Shown here: positions 43,131-51,626 of the stretch, in pieces
Layout of the letters: each line of letters begins with the position of its first letter
Numbering within the stretch: position 1 is the first letter of the stretch
Assembly (NCBI RefSeq): GCF_000308695.1
Contig: NZ_BAGG01000092.1
Location: 28,756-92,755, forward strand
Direction: 5' to 3'
Length of the DNA: 64,000 nucleotides
Origin: Nocardia takedensis NBRC 100417
GTDB lineage: Bacteria; Actinomycetota; Actinomycetes; Mycobacteriales; Mycobacteriaceae
Notes under the pieces: model-generated
Seen by the model: the letters and a program-made list of their open reading frames with translations, nothing else
What the model was told of the DNA's origin: nothing
Databases searched by the model: none
Program-made: the position numbers and the translations under genes

Positions 43131-44222
43131 TCAGCGGTGGTCGGTTACGGGGCCGGTGGCGACTACTCGGCCGCGCAGGACGACGTGGCGGGGGTTGGTG
43201 AGGGCGGTGGGGGTGGTGCGGGGGTCCTCGTCGTAGACGACGAAGTCGGCGGGGGCGGATTCGGTGATGGTGGGGCGGCGCAGCCAGGCGCGGGCGCTCC
43301 ACGAGGCGGCGCCGAGCGCGTCGTGCGGGGACAGGCCCGCGGCGGTCAGGGCGGCGATCTCGTCGGCGATGCGGCCGTGGCGGATCGAACCGCCCGCGTC
43401 GGTGCCCGCGTAGATCGGGACGCCGGCGTCGTGGGCGGCGGCGACGGTGGAGCGGACGCGGCGGTGCAGGTCGCGCATGTGCGCGGCGTAGGTGGAGAAT
43501 TTGCTCGCGCTGTCGGCGATCTCGGGGAAGGTGTCGATATTGACCAGGGTGGGGACCAAGGCGGTGCCGTGCTCCACCATCATGGCGATGGTGTCGTCGG
43601 TGAGGCCGGTGCCGTGTTCGAGGCAGTCGATGCCCGCGCCGATGAGTCCCGGCAGCGCGTCCTCGCCGAAGACGTGCGCGGTGACGCGAGCGCCGTTGGC
43701 GTGCGCGGCGTCGATGGCCGCTTTGAGGACGGCCTCGCTCCACAGCGGGCGCAGGTCACCGACCGACCGGTCGATCCAATCGCCGACGATCTTGACCCAC
43801 CCGTCCCCGTACCGGGCCTGTTCGGCCACGATCTGCGGCAGGTCGCGTTCGTCGTCGAGTTCCACGCCGAGTTCGCGGATATAGCGTTTGGGGCGCGCGA
43901 TGTGACGGCCCGCGCGGATGATCCGCGGCAGGTCCGCGCGCTCGTCGAGGTAGTGGGTGTCGATCGGCGAACCCGCGTCGCGCAGCAGCAGCGCGCCCGC
44001 GTCGCGTTCTATCTCGGCCTGCGCGATCGCGCCTTCGCGGTCCTCGTGTCCGCCGCCGTAGCGGATGCCGACGTGGCAGTGCGCGTCGACCAGTCCCGGC
44101 ACGATCCAGCCGCTGTCGCACAGGGTCTCGGCGTCGGCGACGCGCTCGAAGGTCACCACCCCGTCGCGCACCCACAGATCGCGGACCTCGTCGCCGGGCA
44201 GAACCACACCGCGCAGATGCAC
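43131..44222 (-). CDS. Metal-dependent amidohydrolase
   Basis: A 363-residue TIM-barrel hydrolase. The start is GTG at 44222, with AGGAGG 5 nt upstream; the frame remains open to 44711 but that part is antisense to the next gene. Metal ligands are visible as VDAHCHVG (HxH), GDGWVKIVGD (Lys that may be carboxylated), VTAHVFGEDA, DCLEHGTGL and YAGTDAGG (Asp). This arrangement matches imidazolonepropionase-like hydrolases; the substrate is unknown. It is divergent from the LLM monooxygenase pair. Confidence 0.9.
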   Translation of the reverse strand: MHLRGVVLPGDEVRDLWVRDGVVTFERVADAETLCDSGWIVPGLVDAHCHVGIRYGGGHEDREGAIAQAEIERDAGALLLRDAGSPIDTHYLDERADLPRIIRAGRHIARPKRYIRELGVELDDERDLPQIVAEQARYGDGWVKIVGDWIDRSVGDLRPLWSEAVLKAAIDAAHANGARVTAHVFGEDALPGLIGAGIDCLEHGTGLTDDTIAMMVEHGTALVPTLVNIDTFPEIADSASKFSTYAAHMRDLHRRVRSTVAAAHDAGVPIYAGTDAGGSIRHGRIADEIAALTAAGLSPHDALGAASWSARAWLRRPTITESAPADFVVYDEDPRTTPTALTNPRHVVLRGRVVATGPVTDHR

Positions 44223-44436
44223 ACCGACCTCCTGGACTGGGACTACCCAGAACCTACCGGGACCGGCCCGTTTCCGGGCGACGCCGATATCGGGTCGACA
44301 CCGATGTGAGAGTCGACACCGCGCGCCGCCGCCCGCTGGTCCGCGCCGAACATTGCGATCAGCGCGAATCAAACCGTCGCGCGTTCGCCCCCGCGCGGAA
44401 CATTCTCGAATTCCGGACTGTGGAGGAAGGCGGACC

Positions 44437-45477
44437 ATGAGCGGATTCGCGGTAGGTATCGAACTCGACGGCGACGGATTCCATCCGGCGGCGTGGCGGC
44501 GTGCCGCGCGGACACCCGATCGGCTGCTGTCCGGCGCGACGCTGCGGGCCCGGGTGAGGGCCGCGGAGAATGCCGGATTCACGCTGGCGACGTTCGCGGA
44601 TTCGATCCTGCCCGACGAGCACGTGCCCGCCCGCCTGGACGCCGTGACCCGCGCGGCTTTCGTCGCGGCCGCCACCAGCACCATCGGTCTGGTCCCGGTC
44701 GTCTCGACCACCTACACCGAACCGTTCCACGCGTCCTCGCAGGTGGCGACCCTGGACTACGCCTCGCGCGGACGCGCGGGCTGGATCGCCGAACGCCTCG
44801 ACGATCCGCGCGCCGCCGCGACCTGGGGACGTCCGCAGGTCACCGGCGACGCCGAACTGGCCCGCGAACAACGGGATTCGATCGAGGTCGCGCGCCGACT
44901 GTGGGATTCCTGGGAGGACGACGCGGTGATCCGCGACGTCGCCTCGGGCCGGTTCCTGGATCGGGATCGCCTGCACTACATCGACTTCGAGGGCGACACG
45001 TTCTCGGTGAAGGGCCCCGCGATCGTGCCGCGCCCGCCGCAGGGTCAGCCGGTGGTCTTCGGCGCCGACGGCGACGTGGACGTGCGCTTGATCCGCGCGT
45101 CGACCCGCGGCGACCTCGACGCGCTCACCCGGGACAGCGCGACCCCGCTGACCTTCGCGGATCTGACCGTCGCGCTGGACACTCCCGCGGCCTCCGCCGC
45201 GCATCGACTCGAGGACCTCGACGCGCACGTCCCGACCGGTTCGGTCTTCGCGGGCTCGGCCGCCGCGTTGATCGACCTGCTGTCGGAGCTGGCCGAACGG
45301 GTCGACGGCGTCCGCCTGCGCCCGGCGGTGATCGACGAGGATCTGCCGGTGCTCGCGCGACTGGTGCTGCCGGGTCTGCTGGCCCGCGGCCACGCGCACC
45401 GCCCGGTGCCCGGGTCGACCCTGCGGGCCGAACTCGGCCTGTCCCGCCCGGCCAACCGCTACGCGGTCACGCACTGA
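44437..45477 (+). CDS. LLM class flavin-dependent oxidoreductase
   Basis: A 346-residue bacterial-luciferase-like monooxygenase using reduced FMN. The ATG at 44437 has GGAGGAAGG upstream. Recognisable parts are ENAGFTLATFADSI and STIGLVPVVSTTYTEPFHASSQ, and the LDYASRGRAGWIAERL segment. The partner in the same operon starts 17 nt downstream. Similar pairs are used for sulfonate or sulfone desulfurisation, or for breaking down N- or S-containing compounds; the substrate is not evident. Confidence 0.88.
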   Translation: MSGFAVGIELDGDGFHPAAWRRAARTPDRLLSGATLRARVRAAENAGFTLATFADSILPDEHVPARLDAVTRAAFVAAATSTIGLVPVVSTTYTEPFHASSQVATLDYASRGRAGWIAERLDDPRAAATWGRPQVTGDAELAREQRDSIEVARRLWDSWEDDAVIRDVASGRFLDRDRLHYIDFEGDTFSVKGPAIVPRPPQGQPVVFGADGDVDVRLIRASTRGDLDALTRDSATPLTFADLTVALDTPAASAAHRLEDLDAHVPTGSVFAGSAAALIDLLSELAERVDGVRLRPAVIDEDLPVLARLVLPGLLARGHAHRPVPGSTLRAELGLSRPANRYAVTH

Positions 45478-45494
45478 ACGAAAAGGACTCAGCC

Positions 45495-46868
45495 ATGACC
45501 GACCGCACCGCGGACACCCCCCGCCCCGACGCCCAGGTCCATTTCGGCGTCTTCTTCCAAGGCGTCAACCACACGACGATCTGGTCCGACCCCGCCAGCG
45601 GTTCGCAGATCGACTTCGAGACCTTCCGCCGGGTCGCGACCACCGCCGAACGCGGCCTGTTCGACGCCTTCTTCCTCGGCGAAGGCCTGCGACTGCGCGA
45701 ACAGGACGGCCGCATCCTCGAACTCGACATCGCCGGACGTCCCGACGCCATCACCCAACTCGCCGCGCTGGCCGGGATCACCGACCGCATCGGACTGGTC
45801 GCCACCCAGAACACCACCTACAACGAACCCGCCGACCTGGCCCGACGCCTGGCCGGCCTCGACGTGCTCTCCGAAGGGCGCGCGGGCTGGAACGCCGTCA
45901 CCACCGACAACGCGTGGACCGGCGCGAACTTCCGGCGCGGCGGCTACCTCGACCACGCCCACCGCTACGAGCGCGCCGCCGAATTCGTCGCCACCGTGCG
46001 CGAGATCTGGGACTCCTGGGGCGAGAACGTCATCGCCACCTCCCAGCACAGCCCGTCCTGGGCCGCGCCCGACGCGGTGCGGACCGTCGAACGCGACGGC
46101 GCGCACATCCGCGCCACCATCCGCCCGACCGTGCCGCGCAGCCCGCAAGGACACCCGGTCATCTTCCAGGCCGGGGACTCCCCCACGGGCCGGGATTTCG
46201 CCGCCGCGCACGCCGATGTCATCTTCTCCCGGCACGGCACCTTCTTCGAGGACGCGCTCGCCTTCGCCGAGGACATCCGCGCCCGCCTGCGCGCCGCCGG
46301 ACGCCCCGAGGACGACATCCGCATCCTGCCCGGCACCCAGATCGTGTTGGCGGAGAAGGAATCCGAGGTCGAGGAGAAGGTCCGCTGGGTCAAGGAGAGC
46401 CAGTACACCGGGCAGACCGCGCTGTCACTGGCCGGTCAGGTGTGGGGGCGCGACCTGTCCGACCGCGACCCGGACGGCCCGCTGCCCGAACAGGATCCGG
46501 AACCGCGCCCGATCGCGCCGACCCGCGGGTCACCGCGCGGCGGACAGGACCCGCTCGAGATCGCGCGGGAATGGCGGGCCAGGGCCGAGGCGGAGAACCT
46601 GTCGCTGCGCCAGGTGGTGACGGCCAGTACCGAGCGTTCCGGCTTCGCGGGCACCCCCGCGAAGGTGGCCGACGAATTGGCGCGCTGGGTGCGGCACGGG
46701 GCGACCGACGGCTTCAACATCTCGCCCTACCTGGTGCCGACCGGACTCGACGAGATCGTCGACTGGCTGGTCCCCGAACTCCAGGAACGCGGGGTCTACC
46801 GCACCGACTACACCGGGACGACGTTGCGCGAACACCTCGGACTGCGTGACCCGCTGACCCGGCGGTGA
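45495..46868 (+). CDS. FMN-dependent monooxygenase of the NtaA/SnaA/DszA type
   Basis: A 457-residue LLM monooxygenase with the longer NtaA-type sequence: HFGVFFQGVNHTTIW at the start, then GLVATQNTTYNEPADLARRL, LDVLSEGRAGWNAVTT and GHPVIFQAGDSPTGRDFAA. This subfamily cleaves C-N or C-S bonds in nitrilotriacetate, dibenzothiophene sulfone or dimethyl sulfide analogues. The ATG at 45495 follows an AAAGGA site. It is the second gene of the two-gene operon. Confidence 0.9.
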   Translation: MTDRTADTPRPDAQVHFGVFFQGVNHTTIWSDPASGSQIDFETFRRVATTAERGLFDAFFLGEGLRLREQDGRILELDIAGRPDAITQLAALAGITDRIGLVATQNTTYNEPADLARRLAGLDVLSEGRAGWNAVTTDNAWTGANFRRGGYLDHAHRYERAAEFVATVREIWDSWGENVIATSQHSPSWAAPDAVRTVERDGAHIRATIRPTVPRSPQGHPVIFQAGDSPTGRDFAAAHADVIFSRHGTFFEDALAFAEDIRARLRAAGRPEDDIRILPGTQIVLAEKESEVEEKVRWVKESQYTGQTALSLAGQVWGRDLSDRDPDGPLPEQDPEPRPIAPTRGSPRGGQDPLEIAREWRARAEAENLSLRQVVTASTERSGFAGTPAKVADELARWVRHGATDGFNISPYLVPTGLDEIVDWLVPELQERGVYRTDYTGTTLREHLGLRDPLTRR

Positions 46869-46921
46869 CATGTCGGTCCAGGTCAGCGGGCTGATACGGG
46901 GGCGTTGTCGGTGGGGTCGCC

Positions 46922-46927
46922 TAGGGT
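46922..46927 (+). promoter_or_regulatory. -10 box for a leaderless PPOX-fold transcript
   Basis: TAGGGT ends 7 nt before the ATG at 46935; no Shine-Dalgarno sequence is present. Confidence 0.55.
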
Positions 46928-46934
46928 GGACCGC

Positions 46935-47357
46935 ATGGCGCTGACGCTGACGGAACGACAGGAATTCCTCGCCCAACCGCACATCGGTGCGCTCGCGGTC
47001 ACCGCGGCCCCCGATCGCGCCCCACTCAACGTCCCCATCTGGTACCAGTACACCCCCGGCGGCGAACTCTGGCTGCTCACCGGGGCCGGATCGAAGAAGA
47101 TCCGCCTGCTCGAGGCGGCGGGCCGCTTCAGCATCATGGCCCAGGTCGTGACGCCCTCGGTCCGCTACGTCACCGCCGAGGGCCCGATCCTGCGCGTCGA
47201 ACCCATGACCGACGCGCAACACCGCGAGATGGCCGCCCGCTACCTCGCCCCCGAGCAAGTCGGCCCCTACCTGGAATTCGCCGTCTCCCACGGCGAGCAG
47301 GTAGCGGTCTTCATGCGCCCCGAACAATGGCTCTCCGCCGACATGGGCTCCTTCTGA
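46935..47357 (+). CDS. Pyridoxamine 5'-phosphate oxidase family (flavin/F420-binding split barrel) protein
   Basis: A 140-residue split-barrel protein: FLAQPHIGALAVTAAPDRAP, then VPIWYQYTPGGELWLLTGAG and SIMAQVVTPSVRYVTAEGP. Such small proteins bind FMN or F420; many in actinobacteria are F420-dependent reductases. The start at 46935 is backed by the leaderless promoter. Its 3' end overlaps the converging gene on the minus strand by 47 nt. Confidence 0.85.
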   Translation: MALTLTERQEFLAQPHIGALAVTAAPDRAPLNVPIWYQYTPGGELWLLTGAGSKKIRLLEAAGRFSIMAQVVTPSVRYVTAEGPILRVEPMTDAQHREMAARYLAPEQVGPYLEFAVSHGEQVAVFMRPEQWLSADMGSF

Positions 47358-48192
47358 CCCGCTTCCTCCCGCCCGAGAACCGGGTGTGAGTGCGGGCGTC
47401 TTGCCGGATGGTGCGGCATTCGTCCCAGACCTGTTCGCGGAGAGCGTCGGGGGTGGTCGGGGCGGCGGGGCGGGCCAAGACCTGGGCGCGGGCTCGTCGG
47501 GCCACGCTCAGCATCGGACGGAAGCGGCGGAAGATCTGGACCTCACCGTCGAAACCGCCGTTCCACGGGCCGAGGTAGGCATGATCGGAGCCGTATGCGC
47601 CCGCGGTGTCCAGGCCGGCGACGCGTAGGGCCCAGATGCGGGCTTCCTCCGGGGTGGACGGGGTGAGGACGATCAAGCCGTGTCGGCGGACGACCGTTCC
47701 CGTCTCGTCGCGGTGTCGGTGGACGTCCCACCACTTCTCGAGCGCCTCTGGGCGCAGGGTGCGGTCCAAGCCGAAGGTGCGCCAGCGAACGGTGCCCGCC
47801 GAACGCTGGAACGGCAGTCCGGCGCGCAGACCGCGCGCGTACCGATCATCGAACGGTGTGCACCAACCGGGGACCAGGACGATGCGGTCGGCCGGATCGG
47901 CGTCGAACGGGGTGGGGGTCAGGTACGGACGGTCGATCAGCACGACCGTGCCCGGACGCGCCTGATAGGACAGGCCCCACAGCAGTCGGGCCAGCAGGCG
48001 CGCGCCGTGCTCGTCGGACAGCACGTGCCAGGTCTCGTGGAAGCGGTTGGTACTGAAACGGGCGTGCGTACCGGGGCGCAAGGTGATCACCGTGCGGACA
48101 GCACCGGGCGACCGCACCTCGTGGCGGTGCAGTTTCAGTCCGTCGGCGACGGATCGGGCGGTGGCGGGGCGCTGCTGCTTCATCGCGTCCAT
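47311..48192 (-). CDS. Hypothetical protein, no recognised family
   Basis: About 293 residues from the ATG at 48192; another ATG lies at 48183 and the frame is open to 48366. The sequence looks coding, with features such as RPGTHARFSTNRFHETWHVL, HGARLLARLLWGLSYQARPG and YGSDHAYLGPWNGGFDGEV, and a very basic C-terminal tail. There is no signal peptide or membrane helix. Function unknown. It ends inside the convergent PPOX-fold gene. Confidence 0.65.
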   Translation of the reverse strand: MDAMKQQRPATARSVADGLKLHRHEVRSPGAVRTVITLRPGTHARFSTNRFHETWHVLSDEHGARLLARLLWGLSYQARPGTVVLIDRPYLTPTPFDADPADRIVLVPGWCTPFDDRYARGLRAGLPFQRSAGTVRWRTFGLDRTLRPEALEKWWDVHRHRDETGTVVRRHGLIVLTPSTPEEARIWALRVAGLDTAGAYGSDHAYLGPWNGGFDGEVQIFRRFRPMLSVARRARAQVLARPAAPTTPDALREQVWDECRTIRQDARTHTRFSGGRKRVRRSPCRRRAIVRGA

Positions 48193-48383
48193 GAGGCCAG
48201 ACCGCACACCGGGGTGACAACCGAATTTCCGCCTGGCCGAGCAGGAATCGCCCGGATCTGGCCGCCCCGCTGCGCCGGCAAGTCGCCGTCGACCGGACGA
48301 CCCCGGATGGCTCCCGTGCACATCGGGCGAGCGGTGCGATCTCGCAGGCGGACGGCGCAATCGCACAACCGGGCATACGCTGA

Positions 48384-48497
48384 ACCCCAGCGCCTCAGCG
48401 CAACCGACCCCAGCGCCTCAGCGCAACCGACCCCAGCGCCTCAGCGCAACCGACCCCAGCGCCTCAGCGCAACCGACCCCAGCGCCTCAGCGCAACC
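48384..48497. repeat. Five tandem copies of a 23-bp repeat at the 3' end of a gene
   Basis: Unit ACCCCAGCGCCTCAGCGCAACCG repeated at 48384, 48407, 48430, 48453 and 48476 with no mismatches seen (the last copy is one base short). The copy nearest the gene contains the final codons and TGA stop of the 119-residue gene at 48487; the other four lie past the stop. Each unit holds a small palindrome (GCGCCTCAGCGC). Confidence 0.92.
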
Positions 48498-48846
48498 AGC
48501 GCAGGGCGGCGTCGGCGCAGTCGTCGGGGCCGCTGTTGAAGGCGATCGCGGAGGTGGGCGCGTGCTCGCGGACGAGGTTGATCACCTTCTCGAACAGGTC
48601 GAGCAGCGGTTCGTGGGTGCGGATGCCGCCGCCGATCACCACGCAGGCGTAGTCGGCCTGCGTGAGCGCCCGGGTGATGGCGTCCTCGGTGTGCGCGTCC
48701 AGGGCCACCAGGCAGTAGTCGGCGGGGATGGCGAGTTCGGTGAAGCGGGCACGGCCCCGCTCGATCGCCGCGAGGACCGGTTCCGGGTTCCAGCCCGACA
48801 GCGCGGCGGGATCGAGGCCGATCACCAGCACTCGTCCTTCGGTCAT
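48487..48846 (-). CDS. Conserved hypothetical protein
   Basis: A 119-residue soluble protein starting MTEGRVLVIGLDPAALSGWN at the ATG 48846, which has AAGGAGG upstream. It has an alternating alpha/beta pattern: a nucleotide-like loop VIGLDP, then YACVVIGGGIRTHEPLLDLF and a closing SAIAFNSGPDDCADAALRWL. I recall similar uncharacterised proteins in Streptomyces but no assigned function. The stop codon lies in the first unit of a 23-bp tandem repeat. Confidence 0.78.
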   Translation of the reverse strand: MTEGRVLVIGLDPAALSGWNPEPVLAAIERGRARFTELAIPADYCLVALDAHTEDAITRALTQADYACVVIGGGIRTHEPLLDLFEKVINLVREHAPTSAIAFNSGPDDCADAALRWLR

Positions 48847-49187
48847 CGTCTCCTCCTTCGCGGCCCACGAACTCACGCGCACATCCGAGTGCGTACGAAC
48901 TCGGTGCGCGGATCCCGGCGGGCACGGGTCCGGCGCGCACGGCAACGGTACGCACCAAACCGCGCACATGAACTAGGTACGGGGCTGCTGCACGGATTGG
49001 TGGCATCGTGGTCTGCCCTACCTTCCGCTCCCGGCTCCGAGGCCGACCCGCACGATGAGTTCGACCGCACGGCACTGGCAGGTCCGGTTCGGGCAGTTCC
49101 GCGCAAGCCGCCGTCCCCGTCGGGTTAGTCTCCGATTCACCCCGAAGACAGTGAGAGCCCGAAGACATGAGAGACGGAGGTGAGCCG

Positions 49188-49583
49188 ATGCATCCGTTCC
49201 GCGCGGCCGTCGAGGCCGGGGACCAGGCGGGGATCGAAGCCCTGCTGGCCGACGAGGTGGTGTTCACCAGTCCGGTGGCGTTCAAGCCGTACGCGGGGAA
49301 GGCGATCACCGCGGCCATCCTGCGCGGGGTGGTGCGGGTGTTCGAGGACTTCCGGTACGTCCGCGAGATCACCGATGTCGGCGGGCGCGACCACGCGCTG
49401 CTGTTCGAGGCCACCGTGGACGGCAAGCAGTTGACCGGCTGCGATTTCCTGCACTTCGATGAGAACGGCCTGATCACCGAGTTCACGGTGATGGTGCGCC
49501 CGTTGTCGGCGGCCCAGGCTCTCGCGGCCCGTATGGCGGCGGAGTTCGAGCGGATCTCCACCGAGGCCGCCGAGCAGAACTAG
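49188..49583 (+). CDS. NTF2/SnoaL-like fold protein
   Basis: A 131-residue protein starting MHPFRAAVEAGDQAGIEALL from the ATG at 49188, with GGAGG 7 nt upstream; an ATG at 49167 is less likely. The form DEVVFTSPVAFKPYAGKAI followed by FEATVDGKQLTGCDFLHFDE is typical of SnoaL-like polyketide cyclase or limonene-hydrolase-like folds. It could be a small enzyme or binding protein; the substrate is unknown. Confidence 0.85.
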   Translation: MHPFRAAVEAGDQAGIEALLADEVVFTSPVAFKPYAGKAITAAILRGVVRVFEDFRYVREITDVGGRDHALLFEATVDGKQLTGCDFLHFDENGLITEFTVMVRPLSAAQALAARMAAEFERISTEAAEQN

Positions 49584-49606
49584 CGGGAGCGGCGGTCGTG
49601 AGGCCC

Positions 49607-49612
49607 TAGGCT
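49607..49612 (+). promoter_or_regulatory. -10 box for a leaderless CPT-like kinase transcript
   Basis: TAGGCT ends 7 nt before the GTG at 49620. Confidence 0.5.
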
Positions 49613-49619
49613 CGGTCGG

Positions 49620-50219
49620 GTGGCTCACGGACGCGTCCTCTTCCTCAACGGAACGTCGAGTTCCGGCAAGACCACCCTGGCCAGAACGATCCAGGACGTG
49701 AGCGACGTCCCGTTCGTCCACTGGAGCATCGACATCCTGTTCGGTCTCGTCCCGCCGAACTGGGGCGGCGGACGCGACGGGCCGCTCAGTCGCGAAGGAT
49801 TCTGGTACGACCGCACCGGAGTCGACGGGCACGGGCGACCGATGGTGGTGATCCGCTACGGCACGGTCGGCCGTCGCATGCTGCGCTCGGCGTGCGTCGC
49901 GGCCGCGGCGTTCGCCCGCGGCGGCGACCACCTGGTGATCGACGAGATGCTGCTGACGCCCGACCTGATGTCGGTGTGGCGGGACGCGCTCACCGGCCTC
50001 GACGTCCATTTCGTCGCCGTCACCTGCCCCCTGGAGGTCGCCGAGCAGCGCGAACTGCCGCGACGCAACCCGAATGGCCTGGCACGCGGACACTTCGCCT
50101 CGGTGCACGCGCACGGGCACCCCTACGACACGACGGTCGACACCACCACCACGGACCCCGTGGAGCTTGCCCGCACGGTCTTGCGCCGACACCGCGCGGG
50201 TATCTCCGACGCCGGGTGA
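49620..50219 (+). CDS. Chloramphenicol phosphotransferase-like P-loop kinase
   Basis: A 199-residue P-loop kinase of the CPT family. Walker A is LNGTSSSGKTTLAR at about 9-22, and the downstream VIDEMLL and VTCPLEVAEQRELPRR segments match CPT, which phosphorylates chloramphenicol in Streptomyces venezuelae. Many relatives have other or unknown substrates, so resistance is not implied. The GTG start is backed by a leaderless -10 box. Confidence 0.82.
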   Translation: MAHGRVLFLNGTSSSGKTTLARTIQDVSDVPFVHWSIDILFGLVPPNWGGGRDGPLSREGFWYDRTGVDGHGRPMVVIRYGTVGRRMLRSACVAAAAFARGGDHLVIDEMLLTPDLMSVWRDALTGLDVHFVAVTCPLEVAEQRELPRRNPNGLARGHFASVHAHGHPYDTTVDTTTTDPVELARTVLRRHRAGISDAG

Positions 50220-50309
50220 AGGGCACCGCGACACTGACGGAGTCGAAACCTCGAGGGCGCGGCGGTTTTCGACACGCCGGGAGGTCGGTTCCGTGTCGGT
50301 GGGTGGGTC

Positions 50310-50315
50310 TACCTT
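50310..50315 (+). promoter_or_regulatory. -10 box for a leaderless transcript at 50322
   Basis: TACCTT ends 6 nt before the ATG at 50322. Confidence 0.5.
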
Positions 50316-50321
50316 CTGCGC

Positions 50322-50588
50322 ATGACCGATGCGCCGGTGTCCGAGGTTCTGGTGGAGTCGATGCTGTCCGACTTCGACGTGCCGGCGGCGGCGTGCCGGG
50401 CGGAGGTCGAGGAGACGGCGTCGTCGGAGGTGCTCGCGGCGCTGCGCAGTCCGCGGTTGCTGTGGGTGCGCGCGCACGGATTGCATTACGTGCAGACGCA
50501 GTTCGAGGGCGAGGTCCAGGTGGGCAAACTCGCGTATTCGCGCGCGCGACTCGAACAGGTGAGCGCGCGGTGTGGGCGGGCGGAGTAG
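50322..50588 (+). CDS. Hypothetical protein, N-terminal part of a gene split by TAG
   Basis: An 88-codon frame starting MTDAPVSEVLVESMLSDFDV from a leaderless ATG. It ends at TAG 50586-50588, in the middle of what looks like a long helix (LEQVSARCGRAE). The same frame continues after the TAG as clear coding sequence for 302 codons. A CAG-to-TAG change would produce this. No family recognised. Confidence 0.6.
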   Translation: MTDAPVSEVLVESMLSDFDVPAAACRAEVEETASSEVLAALRSPRLLWVRAHGLHYVQTQFEGEVQVGKLAYSRARLEQVSARCGRAE

Positions 50589-51497
50589 TTGCGAAACGAG
50601 GCCGCGCGGGATTGGCGGGCGGTGAACACGCTCCGGCATCGACGCGGCGGTCGCCAGGAATTCGGGAACATGTGCGGTTGGCTGATGAAAATGCTGCTTC
50701 CCGAGGACTATTCGCGCGTGTTCGAGGCCGAGTGGGGTGCGGCGCCCCAACGTTCGCGGCTCCCTCGATTCGACTGGTATGCCTGGGCCGTCGACAACGA
50801 TTGGCTGCCCGCGAGCGACACGCCGGACACCGATCGTCTGCTGAGCCTGGACGACAGCGCCTTCGTGGCGGCGGTGCGGCGTTCGTTGACCGTCGAATAC
50901 GTTCCGGGGCTGGACGAATCACCGGTGGTGGAACGCTGGTACCGCGCGCTGAGCAGCGTCGAGTTGCAGGTGCGCGCGGATATCGCGGTGACCCTCGGTG
51001 CGGCCCGGCTCGCGCGGGACCGCGCACTGACACGCCGACTGGACGAACTGCGCGAGCGGTACGAGGAATTCGCGGTGCTCCGGGTGCATCGCAGTGTGGC
51101 GCGGCGTTGCTTCCACGACCTGCGCGAGACCGTCATCACGGCGGTCGACGCGGCCGATTCCGACCGGGCGCGGGGTTGCCACGCGCGCACCGCCGCGATT
51201 CTGGCCGATGCCGAGCCGGTGCTGTGGCTTCGGGTGCGCGAAACGGCCCTGTCCCCCGCGCTGGCGGGCCGCTCGCTGCACATCCGGTCCGACTGTGTGA
51301 GCGCGGTGGAGGCGATCGTCACCGCGCTGGAGACCGGGGCGGTCGGCGCGTACCCGGTGTCGCAGGCGGTTCGGGCGCGGGTGTGCGAGGCCATCGGACG
51401 ACGGACGCCGTTCACGGTGCAGTGGGTGGCCAGTCGCACCGGCCACCCGCTACACGACCACGCCCACCGGTTGGCGCGCGATCACCGCTTCCGATGA
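50589..51497 (+). CDS. Hypothetical protein, C-terminal part of the same split gene
   Basis: A 302-codon frame in phase with the one before, beginning directly after its TAG at a TTG codon. The first good internal starts (GTG 50622, ATG 50670) lack a ribosome binding site and a -10 box, so independent translation is doubtful. The protein is mostly helical and soluble (RLDELRERYEEFAVLRVHRS; VRARVCEAIGRRTPFTVQWV). No domain recognised. Intact, the gene would encode about 391 residues. It converges with ffh. Confidence 0.6.
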   Translation: MRNEAARDWRAVNTLRHRRGGRQEFGNMCGWLMKMLLPEDYSRVFEAEWGAAPQRSRLPRFDWYAWAVDNDWLPASDTPDTDRLLSLDDSAFVAAVRRSLTVEYVPGLDESPVVERWYRALSSVELQVRADIAVTLGAARLARDRALTRRLDELRERYEEFAVLRVHRSVARRCFHDLRETVITAVDAADSDRARGCHARTAAILADAEPVLWLRVRETALSPALAGRSLHIRSDCVSAVEAIVTALETGAVGAYPVSQAVRARVCEAIGRRTPFTVQWVASRTGHPLHDHAHRLARDHRFR

Positions 51498-51505
51498 CAG
51501 GGCGG

Positions 51506-51626
51506 ACTTCAGTTTCGAGATGTCGAAACCCTCCAGACCCGGAGGAAGGTGGTCCAAGCCCCGGACATGTTGGACAGATCCATGCCGGGCGGTAGACCGG
51601 GCGGGCCTGCGGACATCCCGGGCGGA
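51506..51626 (-). repeat. Decayed duplicate of the 3' end of ffh
   Basis: About 121 bp just past the ffh stop that repeat the last 120 bp of ffh (51641-51761) at about 85% identity. Shared stretches include GTTTCGAGATGTCGAAACC and CATCCCGGGC. The offset between copies shifts from 135 to 136 nt inside the block, so the duplicate carries a frameshift and is not translatable as an Ffh tail. Confidence 0.85.

Noticed and set aside
44493..46868. A 791-codon frame fusing upstream sequence to the second LLM gene
   Set aside because: The first 334 codons are a shadow of the first LLM gene in another frame; the real start is the ATG at 45495 with a ribosome binding site.
48384..48497. Possible CRISPR array
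   Set aside because: The 23-bp units are contiguous with no unique spacers, and no cas genes are present.
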